Source of the DNA: a virus
Direction: 5' to 3' (one strand)
IMG/VR virus record: IMGVR_UViG_3300025887_000059
Coordinates: 1-37,816 of that record
DNA length: 37,816 nt
The notes under the pieces are model-generated. The model worked only from the letters and a program-made list of their open reading frames with translations. It did not search any database and was not told the DNA's origin. Of this stretch, positions 7,288 to 14,333 are shown piece by piece (within the stretch, counting starts at the first letter, position 1; each line of letters opens with the position of its first letter). The translations under genes were made by a program, and so were the position numbers.

Positions 7288-7711
7288 CGACGCAACGCCA
7301 CAAGACTGGGACAAGGTAGCCGCTACCGGAGAACCTACGTTTGAATCTTACATGAAGAGGCTGAACTCTCAGGTAGTATTCGATGGCACTAAGCCTGAAC
7401 CACAATCAGCTTTCCCAGATGACATAGAAGAGTTTGCAGGTTGTTGGAGTGAGTTAGAGAACGACGAGTGGTTAGAGTATCCCTCAGTCGATAAACCTGA
7501 CCCTGTAAATGCTCCGATACATTACAACGCCGGAAGCATTGAGTGCATCGAAGCTATCGAAGAGTCTATGAGTGCTGACGCATTCCGAGGATACCTCAAG
7601 GGCAATTGTATGAAATACTTGTGGCGTTATAGCTACAAGGGCAAGAGCTTAGAGGACGTTCAGAAAGCTCAGTGGTACTTGGATAAGCTAGTAGTGGCGC
7701 TTGGCGGATGA
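7277..7711 (+). CDS. DUF3310-containing protein (T7 gp1.7-like)
   Basis: From the ATG at 7277 (GAGG ten bases upstream) the product is 144 residues; the open frame upstream is only shadow. The C-terminal half carries the DUF3310 signature: VNAPIHYNAG, IECIEAIEESM, LKGNCMKYLWRYSYKGK and a final KAQWYLDKLV. The domain occurs in T7 gp1.7, reported as a nucleotide kinase acting on dTMP/dGMP. The N-terminal 75 residues are acidic and unrecognised. It fits the nucleotide theme of the arm. The kinase role here is carried over from T7 and not proven by the sequence. The stop overlaps the next ATG. Confidence 0.78.
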   Translation: MSINDATPQDWDKVAATGEPTFESYMKRLNSQVVFDGTKPEPQSAFPDDIEEFAGCWSELENDEWLEYPSVDKPDPVNAPIHYNAGSIECIEAIEESMSADAFRGYLKGNCMKYLWRYSYKGKSLEDVQKAQWYLDKLVVALGG

Positions 7712-7872
7712 AGTGGTGGAGGATATGGGCTAAGTCATTAGGTGAGAAGGTTGGAGAAACAGACCACCAAGCGGACATGGTTGCAGGTATCCGCACCTTC
7801 TGGTGGGTTGTCCATATCTTCACATGCTTTATGATTATTGTAAGCAACGCAAAGAATTTAGGTTGGCTATGA
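7708..7872 (+). CDS. small membrane protein
   Basis: This 54-residue frame starts at ATGA with the DUF3310 gene. It has an aromatic, basic N-terminus (MKWWRIWAKSLG), a polar middle and one hydrophobic segment at about residues 27-46 (containing RTFWWVVHIFTCFMIIV). It probably crosses the inner membrane once. The beginning resembles a small protein seen in other marine phages, but I cannot name a function. Its stop overlaps the next start. Confidence 0.58.
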   Translation: MKWWRIWAKSLGEKVGETDHQADMVAGIRTFWWVVHIFTCFMIIVSNAKNLGWL

Positions 7873-8024
7873 TGGAAGACAGGAAAGAAGAAAGGCGTGA
7901 TAGATTTGACCGCAAGAAAAAATTTAAAAAAGAAACGAGGTCTTCGAAAGCGAAGGCGCAACGAAAACAAACAAGAAGGAAAGAAGATGACAGGATATTT
8001 ATGGGGACTGCTCTGGAGTATTGA
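7869..8024 (+). CDS. very small, highly charged protein
   Basis: The frame encodes 51 residues from the ATG at 7869, which overlaps the previous TGA (ATGA). Residues 3-38 are almost all K, R, E and D with a strong positive excess (for example DRFDRKKKFKKETR), so it is likely disordered or nucleic-acid binding. Its last 38 bases overlap the next gene in another frame. The coupling argues for translation. The low complexity means it could also be a chance frame. Confidence 0.45.
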   Translation: MMEDRKEERRDRFDRKKKFKKETRSSKAKAQRKQTRRKEDDRIFMGTALEY

Positions 8025-8187
8025 GCTAAGATTTGGTATTGGGTTGGACGTTGAGTCTGTTGAAAGCCGACCAGTATGGACAGTTAAAGACGGAAAGCTT
8101 GACACGATGCCTTTCTCTGGTCTGGTTATACAGATTCCATTCTTTACTATCTCTATCGGCAATGTATACGAAGAGGCAGATGCGTAA
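7987..8187 (+). CDS. small hypothetical protein with beta/hydrophobic pattern
   Basis: I chose the ATG at 7987 because GAAGGAAAG lies just upstream and the sequence before it looks like shadow of the charged gene. The 66 residues read as alternating hydrophobic strands (MTGYLWGLLW, then RFGIGLDVESVESRPVW, then PFSGLVIQIPFFTISIG) with an acidic end. It may be a compact beta protein at the membrane. No known domain. It ends TAATG into the next gene. Confidence 0.6.
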   Translation: MTGYLWGLLWSIELRFGIGLDVESVESRPVWTVKDGKLDTMPFSGLVIQIPFFTISIGNVYEEADA

Positions 8188-8285
8188 TGGCAGAGTTCCT
8201 TCTTTTTACATTCTTAGTCGTTTGCTTAGGCTACGGCATTAACGAAACAATAAATCACTGGAGTAACAACGATGACACCAAATAA
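8187..8285 (+). CDS. tiny membrane peptide
   Basis: A 32-residue frame coupled by TAATG to the gene before it. Residues 3-18 are hydrophobic (EFLLFTFLVVCLGYG) and the remainder is polar. It is probably a single-pass inner-membrane peptide. Its last 14 bases overlap the next gene in a different frame. It is supported by coupling and profile only. Confidence 0.42.
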   Translation: MAEFLLFTFLVVCLGYGINETINHWSNNDDTK

Positions 8286-8436
8286 TATTTTACGACTAAA
8301 GACAATTGGATTTTTTATTATCTCCCCAATCTATGTACCGCTTGTGGTATGTTGGGAAAACCGGCAAGACATTAAAGACTTTTACAAAGAATGCTGGCAA
8401 GTGGCTACCAACACACATGAAGAATTGGAGAAGTAA
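8272..8436 (+). CDS. small membrane-anchored protein before the reductase
   Basis: The frame has 54 residues; its ATG at 8272 follows GGAG by eight bases. A short basic N-terminus (MTPNNILRLK) is followed by a hydrophobic helix at about residues 11-27 (IGFFIISPIYVPLVV) and a polar helical tail with ECWQ. It overlaps the tiny gene before it and ends two bases before the reductase start. The family is unknown. Confidence 0.55.
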   Translation: MTPNNILRLKTIGFFIISPIYVPLVVCWENRQDIKDFYKECWQVATNTHEELEK

Positions 8437-8438
8437 AG

Positions 8439-10319
8439 ATGGACAAGTACCAACAGTTTATACACAAGTCAAGATATGCACGATGGATTAAAGAAGAAGG
8501 TCGGCGTGAGACTTGGGAAGAAACCGTACAGCGTTATGTAGATTTCTGGACAAACCGTGGTCAGATTGACCGGAAAGTGGCCGATAAATTATACAACGCT
8601 ATACATAGCCTAGAGGTTATGCCGAGCATGAGATGCTTGATGACTGCCGGTGTAGCACTAGACAAGGACAACGTAGCGGGTTTCAACTGTAGTTACCTAG
8701 CCATTGATTCGCCACGTAGCTTTGACGAGCTGATGTATGTGTTGATGTGTGGTACTGGTGTAGGGTTCAGCGTTGAACGTAACTTCATTACCAAGTTGCC
8801 TGTAGTCGCAGAGTCTTTCCACAAGACTGACAGTGTGATTGTAGTGGGCGACAGCAAGGTAGGTTGGGCATCAGCGTTCCGTGAATTGATTGCGATGCTG
8901 TATGCCGGTAAGATTCCTAAGTGGGATATGTCAGGTGTCCGAGGTGCAGGTGAAAGACTAGAAACGTTTGGCGGTAGAGCTTCAGGGCCACAACCACTCG
9001 ATGACTTGTTTCACTTCTGTGTCGATGTGTTCCGCAAAGCAGAGGGTCGTAAGCTAACATCTATTGAGTGTCACGATGTAGTGTGTAAGGTTGCAGACAT
9101 TGTAGTTGTAGGTGGTGTTAGACGTTCAGCACTAATCAGCTTGTCCAACTTGAGTGATGGTCGTATGGCTAAAGCTAAGTCTGGTGCATGGTGGGAGAAC
9201 GATGGACACAGACGTTTGGCTAACAACAGCGTAGCTTACACAGAGAAGCCAGACTTCCAAGCCTTCTTGAATGAGATGCAGACGTTGTATGAATCAAAGT
9301 CTGGTGAGCGTGGTTTGTTCAGTCGAGTTGCAGCACAGAAGATTGCAGCACGTAATGGTCGTAGAGACCCAACGTATGACTTCGGCACTAACCCATGCAG
9401 TGAAATCATTCTACGAAGCAATCAGTTCTGTAACCTTTCAGAGATTGTAGTTCGAGAGAACGACACAGAAGAAACCTTGAAAGCTAAGGCAGAAGTAGCC
9501 GCCATCATTGGCACGTTACAAGCTACGCTTACTGACTTCAGATACCTTCGTAACATCTGGAAGAAGAACACAGAGGAAGAAGCTTTGTTGGGTGTAAGCA
9601 TGACTGGCATCATGGACAACAAGCTGTTGAGCACTCCTAACAACCCTGAAACTGAAGCATTACTAGAAGGTGTACGAGATGTCGCTATTGCAACCAATAA
9701 GAAGTGGGCTAAGAAACTTGGCATTAATCAGTCTACTGCTGTTACGGCTGTCAAGCCTAGCGGTACTGTATCTCAGCTTGTCGATAGTGCTAGTGGCATC
9801 CATCCTCGGTTCTCTAAGCATTACATTCGCCGAGTACGTTCAGACAAGAAAGACCCGCTTGCAGTCTTTATGGCGGCAGCCGGATTTCCTGTAGAAGATG
9901 ACGTTATGTCTGAGTCTTCGTCAGTGTTTAGCTTCCCGGTTAAAGCACCAGAGACAAGCGTAACGGTAAGTGACGTAGGAGCAATGCACCAGTTAGAACT
10001 TTGGAAGATGTACCAGAACAGTTGGTGTGAGCATAAGCCAAGTATCACAGTATACTACACTGACAGCGAGTTCCTTCAAGTAGCTCAGTGGATTTGGGAT
10101 AACTTTGACTTGTGTAGTGGTATTAGTTTGTTGCCTGTAAGTGAACATACGTATCAGCAAGCTCCTTATGAGGACATTAGTCCTGAAGAGTACAAAGCAT
10201 TGCTAGAGTCTATGCCCAAAGATATTAACTGGACTGACCTACAATACTTTGAACAAGAAGATAACACAACCGGCTCACAGGAATTAGCGTGTACCGGCGG
10301 TGCGTGTGAGATTGTATAG
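8439..10319 (+). CDS. nrdJ: adenosylcobalamin-dependent ribonucleotide reductase (class II, monomeric type)
   Basis: The 626 residues match the class II ribonucleoside-triphosphate reductases such as that of Lactobacillus leichmannii (739 residues). Visible active-site elements are C84 in FNCSYLA (first redox cysteine), N318, C320 and E322 in TNPCSEI (thiyl cysteine and partners), and C331 in FCNLSE (second redox cysteine). The C-terminal shuttle pair is C618 and C623 in ACTGGACEIV. VGGVRRSALISLS and KPSGTVSQL are further family blocks. It makes deoxynucleotides from ribonucleotides using vitamin B12 coenzyme, with no separate small subunit and no oxygen need, so it depends on host cobalamin. 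It is the largest gene of the downstream half of the arm. Confidence 0.93.
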   Translation: MDKYQQFIHKSRYARWIKEEGRRETWEETVQRYVDFWTNRGQIDRKVADKLYNAIHSLEVMPSMRCLMTAGVALDKDNVAGFNCSYLAIDSPRSFDELMYVLMCGTGVGFSVERNFITKLPVVAESFHKTDSVIVVGDSKVGWASAFRELIAMLYAGKIPKWDMSGVRGAGERLETFGGRASGPQPLDDLFHFCVDVFRKAEGRKLTSIECHDVVCKVADIVVVGGVRRSALISLSNLSDGRMAKAKSGAWWENDGHRRLANNSVAYTEKPDFQAFLNEMQTLYESKSGERGLFSRVAAQKIAARNGRRDPTYDFGTNPCSEIILRSNQFCNLSEIVVRENDTEETLKAKAEVAAIIGTLQATLTDFRYLRNIWKKNTEEEALLGVSMTGIMDNKLLSTPNNPETEALLEGVRDVAIATNKKWAKKLGINQSTAVTAVKPSGTVSQLVDSASGIHPRFSKHYIRRVRSDKKDPLAVFMAAAGFPVEDDVMSESSSVFSFPVKAPETSVTVSDVGAMHQLELWKMYQNSWCEHKPSITVYYTDSEFLQVAQWIWDNFDLCSGISLLPVSEHTYQQAPYEDISPEEYKALLESMPKDINWTDLQYFEQEDNTTGSQELACTGGACEIV

Positions 10320-10328
10320 GAGATACAC

Positions 10329-10556
10329 ATGAAAGCAAAGGAAGCTAATCTAATATCTTTTAAAGTCATTGTAACTTCTTCGGGGGCCATCCTAACGGAA
10401 CTGGGTGGTCTCCCCGAAGATAAACTACATGAGCTGTTCAGCGGTAGAGAGTTGTCGGTTGTGCGTACAATCATTAGAGAATCTAAAGCTAAGCTTGAGC
10501 CGCTACACAATCAGATTGAAAATGAACTAAATGTAATTAGCAACACAGTGCTGTAA
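10329..10556 (+). CDS. hypothetical protein, last gene of the left arm
   Basis: This protein has 75 residues and its ATG follows AGGAGA closely. It begins with a beta-like stretch (NLISFKVIVTSSGAILTEL) and ends in a helical segment (ESKAKLEPLHNQIENELNVI). No domain is recognised. It ends 55 bases before the stop of the first gene of the opposing arm. Its coding sequence contains a strong 9-bp inverted repeat at 10378-10419. Confidence 0.62.
   Translation: MKAKEANLISFKVIVTSSGAILTELGGLPEDKLHELFSGRELSVVRTIIRESKAKLEPLHNQIENELNVISNTVL
10378..10419. repeat. strong inverted repeat near the point where the two arms meet
   Basis: CTTCGGGGG (10378-10386) can pair with TCCCCGAAG (10411-10419): eight Watson-Crick pairs plus one G-T pair. 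An inner CCA/TGG pairing shortens the loop. No T-run follows on either strand, so it is not a classical terminator. It lies within the last + strand gene, about 190 bases from the convergence. Confidence 0.5.
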
Positions 10557-10611
10557 AACATAAGGCAATGGCTGAAGTCTTAGAGGATTGGGAGTACCTA
10601 GTCGCAGAAGC

Positions 10612-10902
10612 CTACCACTTAGATTTATCAGCCCAATATGCCGCAGACATTTTGCCTTTAGAAATGTTTCGACCATGGCGGGCTTTAAAGCTTTTACGCT
10701 TTGCCTTCATCTTAGCCGACTCACCCGCCTTCGGTTTGCCTGCTGTCTTTGCACCCTGTTCCCCATAGCGAATTGTTTTGACTTTGTCACCCTCTTTTGC
10801 CACAACCACATGGCTCTTCTTCGGGTGGTTAGGTGTTCGCTTTGGTTTATTATAGCCTGATACTCCTGCTCTTGCTAGTCGAGGGTCTTTTTTAGCAGCC
10901 AT
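10612..10902 (-). CDS. lysine-rich small protein, last gene of the late arm
   Basis: The 96 residues are dominated by K, R, A and G. The pattern includes GVSGYNKPKRTPNHPKKSH, then an internal strand-rich piece (VVVAKEGDKVKTIRYG), then AKRKSFKARHGRNISKGK and a conserved-looking end (MSAAYWADKSKW). I recall similar proteins in many marine phages, always without assigned function. The order of blocks suggests a small folded domain, not pure low complexity. Nucleic-acid binding is likely from charge. Its start overlaps the stop of the gene before it (TAATG), tying it to the other four basic proteins. Confidence 0.75.
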   Translation of the reverse strand: MAAKKDPRLARAGVSGYNKPKRTPNHPKKSHVVVAKEGDKVKTIRYGEQGAKTAGKPKAGESAKMKAKRKSFKARHGRNISKGKMSAAYWADKSKW

Positions 10903-11177
10903 TATTTACATACCTTTCCGCCACGGTTAAATTTTTTATTAAGGTCTTGTACGCTTTTATAACTTTTGTGCATGGCTCCTTTAAACATAGGCTTTTCTTT
11001 CACAGCATATGCAGTTACTGCTCCACCTACTGTTGCACCTTTAGGCATAACAGCCTTGGGCTTTCGTTTAACGGCTTCACCTGTAATTATAGTGGTCACT
11101 GTTCTCATTGGCCCTTGTGTACTTCCAGCTTTAACGCCCTTTCTTCGAACGCCTGTTGTTTTTGTAAACATTGTCAT
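10902..11177 (-). CDS. lysine-rich small protein
   Basis: This strongly basic protein has 91 residues. It has a Thr/Lys N-terminus (MTMFTKTTGVRRKGVKAG), then VTTIITGEAVKRKPKAVMP, a short Gly/Ala hydrophobic patch (GATVGGAVTAYAV) and a KFNRGGKVCK end. No named domain. It overlaps both neighbours by one to four bases, so it is made from the same message as the other basic proteins. It may bind DNA or a virion partner. Confidence 0.68.
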   Translation of the reverse strand: MTMFTKTTGVRRKGVKAGSTQGPMRTVTTIITGEAVKRKPKAVMPKGATVGGAVTAYAVKEKPMFKGAMHKSYKSVQDLNKKFNRGGKVCK

Positions 11178-11416
11178 CTTTTCTTCCCCTTATGTAGTCC
11201 GTGTTTTGCGTGTTGCTTACCTTTCTTAGTAGCTTCACGCTTCTTTTTATTAGCTGCGGCTAATTTCTTTTTACCTGCCGCTGTAGACTTGAGCTTTGCA
11301 ATGGTCTTCTTGGGTGCATATACTTCACCAGTCTTTGAAGACTTCTTACCACTAGCCGTTGTCCATTTCTGTGCAGTCCATTTCTTTAAAGACCTTTGTG
11401 GTTTTTTAAGTGCCAT
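11174..11416 (-). CDS. lysine-rich small protein, possibly DUF5872-like
   Basis: The 80 residues contain KKWTAQKWTTASGKKSSKTG, then EVYAPKKTIAKLKS, then AANKKKREATKKGKQHAKHG. This order (W-rich basic start, YxPxKxI, then a K/R/A helix ending in GKQ) resembles a short domain I associate with DUF5872, present in phages and some algal viruses; the family name is from memory. Over a third of residues are lysine or arginine. Coupled on both sides in the basic-protein cluster. Confidence 0.7.
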   Translation of the reverse strand: MALKKPQRSLKKWTAQKWTTASGKKSSKTGEVYAPKKTIAKLKSTAAGKKKLAAANKKKREATKKGKQHAKHGLHKGKKR

Positions 11417-11601
11417 TACTTGTACCCTCCTCCTTTAGCTTTATATTGTTTAGCTAACATCTGAGCCTTACGTGCAGACCATTGACCGGCTCTTCCTCCT
11501 TTAGAGCCGGCCTTGATTCTGTTAAATAAATTCTTACGCATAGTAGGCTTAGTATAGTTACCAGCTTTATTTACCGTAGACTTCTTTTTAGCTGCTGGCA
11601 T
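11416..11601 (-). CDS. small basic protein with KPTMRKNLF motif
   Basis: This protein has 61 residues. The block NYTKPTMRKNLFNRIKAGSK is followed by GGRAGQWSARKAQMLAKQYK and a GGGYK end. I have seen this compact pattern repeatedly in short proteins of unrelated phages, with no assigned function. It looks like a tiny helical domain with positive charge. The stop overlaps the next start and the start overlaps the previous stop, so it belongs to the five-gene basic cluster. Confidence 0.72.
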   Translation of the reverse strand: MPAAKKKSTVNKAGNYTKPTMRKNLFNRIKAGSKGGRAGQWSARKAQMLAKQYKAKGGGYK

Positions 11602-12656
11602 TAGCGTCTACGTCCCATCCCCGGACGACGAGGGCCGCCAGTCATTCGAGGCTTTTTAGCTGCCGCACGTTTTTTAGCTGCTACTTTTTGAAATGCTATA
11701 GCTTTTTTCTGTTGCCCTTCTAAAAAAGATTTAGCTTTTAAGTCTTTACCTTTAGAAGATTCATAAGCCTTTAAAGCTTTTTGATATGCGGGTGTATACA
11801 TAAAAGAATCTGGTGAAGATTTGCTAGGACGCTTAGGAGGACGTACTGGCATAGTAGTATATCTAGGAGCATTTTTTGCTGGGCTTCCTTTTCTAAAAGC
11901 ACTTTTAGGCTTAGCGCTTGGACGAGTACCTGAAGCTTTCTTACCTGCGGCTTCTTTACGAGCACGTACTTGAGCAGCGGTAGTAGCTAGACTTTCTCCA
12001 GTTCTTTTAACTCTTGCTGCTTTTTTAGCTTCTGCTACTTTTCTAGCTGCCATAGCCTTTCTTGCTGCTTCTGACATAGCGATGCCGCCGGTCTTAGGCT
12101 TACCCAATTTTGGAAGACCTTTTAAAACTGGTTGCTTCTTAGATGATACTGGTCTTCCTGCTTTTGCTTTTTCAGCTATTCTTTTATAATATTCAGCTTT
12201 ACCTTTCATCCTTTTATCAGCTTGAGAACCGGGCTTAGGCTTGGATACTTTTGGAAAACCTTTTAAAACTGGTTGCTTCTTAGATGATACTGGTCTTCCT
12301 GCTTTTGCTTTTGCTGCTTGTGCTCGTAAAGCTGACTTAGCAGTTTGCTGCTGTGCATATTTTTTCTGAGCTGCTGTAGGTGGCTTAGCACCCGGTCGAG
12401 TGCCGGGGCGTGGCTTAGCTTTTGTTGGAGACTTAGCATAGCCTGCTGGCTTAGCTTTATTTTTAGCGTAGCCGCCTGCTGGCTTAGAACGGCGTGTAGG
12501 CGCTGAAGGGCCACCTGCAACTCCGCCTGTTGGATTTGGAGCTGGTCTATTAAGCGGGTTGCCTCCGCCAGTAGACTTACGAGGGGTGCGTGTGTTTTGT
12601 TTAGGGCCTGCGGGTGCCGGACGTTTTTTCTTTGCGGGCTGAGGGTACATTGCCAT
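11601..12656 (-). CDS. long lysine/alanine/proline-rich, histone H1-like protein
   Basis: The 351 residues are nearly all K, A, P, R, G, S and T, with no hydrophobic core until short helices near the end. The composition is like eukaryotic H1 or bacterial AlgP/Hc-type tails and predicts a disordered DNA-condensing protein. It holds an internal duplication: AKAGRPVSSKKQPVLKG occurs twice, 47 residues apart. A good ribosome site (AAGGAAA) precedes its ATG. It starts the run of five basic genes after the holin. Role unproven: DNA compaction in the capsid, host nucleoid takeover or a structural filler are all possible. Confidence 0.72.
   Translation of the reverse strand: MAMYPQPAKKKRPAPAGPKQNTRTPRKSTGGGNPLNRPAPNPTGGVAGGPSAPTRRSKPAGGYAKNKAKPAGYAKSPTKAKPRPGTRPGAKPPTAAQKKYAQQQTAKSALRAQAAKAKAGRPVSSKKQPVLKGFPKVSKPKPGSQADKRMKGKAEYYKRIAEKAKAGRPVSSKKQPVLKGLPKLGKPKTGGIAMSEAARKAMAARKVAEAKKAARVKRTGESLATTAAQVRARKEAAGKKASGTRPSAKPKSAFRKGSPAKNAPRYTTMPVRPPKRPSKSSPDSFMYTPAYQKALKAYESSKGKDLKAKSFLEGQQKKAIAFQKVAAKKRAAAKKPRMTGGPRRPGMGRRR
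12108..12312. repeat. 141-bp-offset direct repeat in the histone-like gene
   Basis: Bases 12108-12171 and 12249-12312 are identical at 63 of 64 positions by eye; the difference is TGGAAG versus TGGAAA. The offset of 141 bases is 47 codons, so the frame is kept. Synonymous sites are conserved too, which points to a recent duplication or gene conversion and not to protein-level selection alone. Confidence 0.82.
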
Positions 12657-12661
12657 AATAT

Positions 12662-13033
12662 TTATTTCCTTAGATTCATTAGTGATTTAGCTCCACGTAT
12701 ACCAAAGGAGCTTGAGATTGCGATAAACAGTAGATACTGATACCATTCGGGTAGTCCTGATAGTGCTTCAAAGCCTAGCTTTGTTCTTACAATTACATCC
12801 GTGTCATTCATCGCAATAGCATACCCAATCATAAACACAGGTATGGCTAACACAATAGTCCAAAATTCATCTTTCCAGCTCGACGCAGACGCATCAGCCA
12901 TCTTAGATTCCCAATCAGCATCATTCTGTATTACAGACATTTTTGCTTCATGCTTCGCTTGTTTCTCCTCAGCCTTGTTTTTAAAGTAACCTCCAACAAG
13001 ATTGGTTACTGGCCCTATTAATTGTCCAAGCAT
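12662..13033 (-). CDS. holin, GTA_holin_3TM-like
   Basis: The 123 residues begin with MLGQLIGPVTNLVGGYF, then a long charged helix (about residues 20-50), then KDEFWTIVLAIPVFMIGYAIA (first clear membrane segment, about 54-74). Next come GFEALSGLPEWYQYLLF and a final helix ending FGIRGAKSL. The W-rich KDEFW start of the helix and the LPxWY segment fit the three-helix holin family of gene transfer agents (PF11351). It would permeabilise the inner membrane for the endolysin encoded nearby. AAAGGAG sits just before the ATG. Confidence 0.7.
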   Translation of the reverse strand: MLGQLIGPVTNLVGGYFKNKAEEKQAKHEAKMSVIQNDADWESKMADASASSWKDEFWTIVLAIPVFMIGYAIAMNDTDVIVRTKLGFEALSGLPEWYQYLLFIAISSSFGIRGAKSLMNLRK

Positions 13034-13044
13034 AATATACTCCT

Positions 13045-13521
13045 TTACTTTAGCGGGTTAGATAGATAGTCCATTCCATTCCATAGGTCTTCTATCTCTC
13101 TGTCAATTGTTTTAAGCTTAGTGTCTAAGCCTTCTAAGTCTTTTGTCATTAGCTCCGCAGTCTTAACAGTGGTTCGCATTGTTTCTACTTCTTTCTCAAG
13201 GTCATATACTTGTTTTTGAATTTCAAGCATATCGTCCTGCTGCTCTAACACAACCTCAATGTTTGTGCCGAGTGTAGCCAACTTTGCCGCAAGTGTTGAG
13301 ACATCGTTAGACTCTAGTTGTTGTTGCATTAAGCCTACAGTTTCTTCGAGTGGTTTAATGTCTGGTATTTGCACGGCTTCTACCGCCGTAAGACGGCTAT
13401 ATAATGAACTAGCTGTCCATACACCACCACCAAGAGTAGTAGCCAAGCTTAGCAGTATAGCAATGTATACACCTTTAAAGCTTGTTCCACCGATATTAAG
13501 TTCTGTTTCTGCTAGGCTCAT
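13045..13521 (-). CDS. membrane-anchored coiled-coil protein, lysis region
   Basis: The 158 residues have a short soluble start (MSLAETELNIGGTSFKG), one membrane helix at about 18-38 (YIAILLSLATTLGGGVWTA) and then a long heptad-like region to the end (for example DDMLEIQKQVYDLEKEVETM). This is the shape of an inner-membrane spanin (Rz-type) or an envelope anchor. The location between the holin and the secreted proteins fits lysis. I see no proof of spanin partnership. It starts four bases inside the neighbouring gene's stop. Confidence 0.62.
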   Translation of the reverse strand: MSLAETELNIGGTSFKGVYIAILLSLATTLGGGVWTASSLYSRLTAVEAVQIPDIKPLEETVGLMQQQLESNDVSTLAAKLATLGTNIEVVLEQQDDMLEIQKQVYDLEKEVETMRTTVKTAELMTKDLEGLDTKLKTIDREIEDLWNGMDYLSNPLK

Positions 13522-14333
13522 TGTTGTCCCTCGTAATAGTTTGCTGGGCTACTGAAATAAAATTCAGAGTTTTCACCGGCAAAGAATACATCTTCTTCAG
13601 AAACATAAAGGTCTAAGTTAAAAGCACCAGTGCCATTTATAAATACTGCTGAAGCGTTCCCTGACAACCACCCAACCTTAACCCACTGTTGGCCTCTGTC
13701 GTAACTAAGACTTGCATCAAAGAACGTAGAGTTGTTTGAAGCTGCTCCGTCTTGTAGAAACTGTGTAGCTTCTTTGTTCTGCGACACACCAATGTAAGCA
13801 CCGGCATTGTTTGCGTGAGTCTCGATGCTGTCTAAGCTTTGGTTATACGTATCAACATCTGTTTGGTCTAGCTGTAAAGCTTCGTAGTTTTGTTCTACGT
13901 AGACCTGTACGTTTTCTTGCTCGTTAGGAGTCTGTGCATTTTCAGCCATGTCAGCAACTTCAATGACTGTAGAGATAGCTACTACAGCTTCTGTAAAGGT
14001 GTCTACGGCTTGGTTCATCAGCACTATCTCTTGGTCTGCCTTGTCTTCTAAGAACGTCTGAGCGTCTCCGTAGGGACTAAATGCAGCCATTCCTGCAAGA
14101 GCTTGGTTGTATGAAGTAACTTCAACAGCATCTATCATAGCCTGTTGAGATATTCCTTCTTCAGAAACGTAGCCCATGTGCGAATGTGTAATCCCTGCGC
14201 CTACTAACTGTGTTCCTAAGTCTACCTTGTCTCTAATTCGTGCAGAAGTCTGTACTAAATCGTCTAACTCATTTGCTTGAGCTACGGAATTTATCGCTAA
14301 CAGACTCATCATCAGTGTCAATGCTATCTTCAT
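13518..14333 (-). CDS. secreted protein of unknown function
   Basis: The 271 residues start with a clear signal peptide: K2, a hydrophobic core (ALTLMMSLLAINSV) and AQA before NELDD, a likely cleavage after residue 20. The mature part is acidic and rich in Q, N, A and D. It has a helical first half and a beta-like end (SAVFINGTGAFNLDLYVSEE). No lipobox cysteine, so it is probably periplasmic. Function unknown. Its first 65 bases overlap the end of the previous gene in another frame, so the start is well fixed only by the signal peptide. An extended -10 lies just upstream. Confidence 0.68.
   Translation of the reverse strand: MKIALTLMMSLLAINSVAQANELDDLVQTSARIRDKVDLGTQLVGAGITHSHMGYVSEEGISQQAMIDAVEVTSYNQALAGMAAFSPYGDAQTFLEDKADQEIVLMNQAVDTFTEAVVAISTVIEVADMAENAQTPNEQENVQVYVEQNYEALQLDQTDVDTYNQSLDSIETHANNAGAYIGVSQNKEATQFLQDGAASNNSTFFDASLSYDRGQQWVKVGWLSGNASAVFINGTGAFNLDLYVSEEDVFFAGENSEFYFSSPANYYEGQQ

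Noticed and set aside
8099-8132. TTGACA followed by TATACA as a promoter before the reductase
   Set aside because: The spacing is about 22 bases, too long for a sigma-70 promoter, and nothing better lies at 17 bases.
10568-10768. + strand open frame beginning MAEVLEDWEYLVAEAYHLDL just after the last left-arm gene
   Set aside because: Most of it is antisense to the lysine-rich gene at 10612-10902, and the later part reads as the mirror of that gene's codons. The first 15 codons alone could be chance.
10947-11438. 163-residue cysteine- and phenylalanine-rich frame on the + strand
   Set aside because: Its composition is what the reverse strand of lysine-rich genes gives (TTT and CTT codons opposite AAA and AAG).
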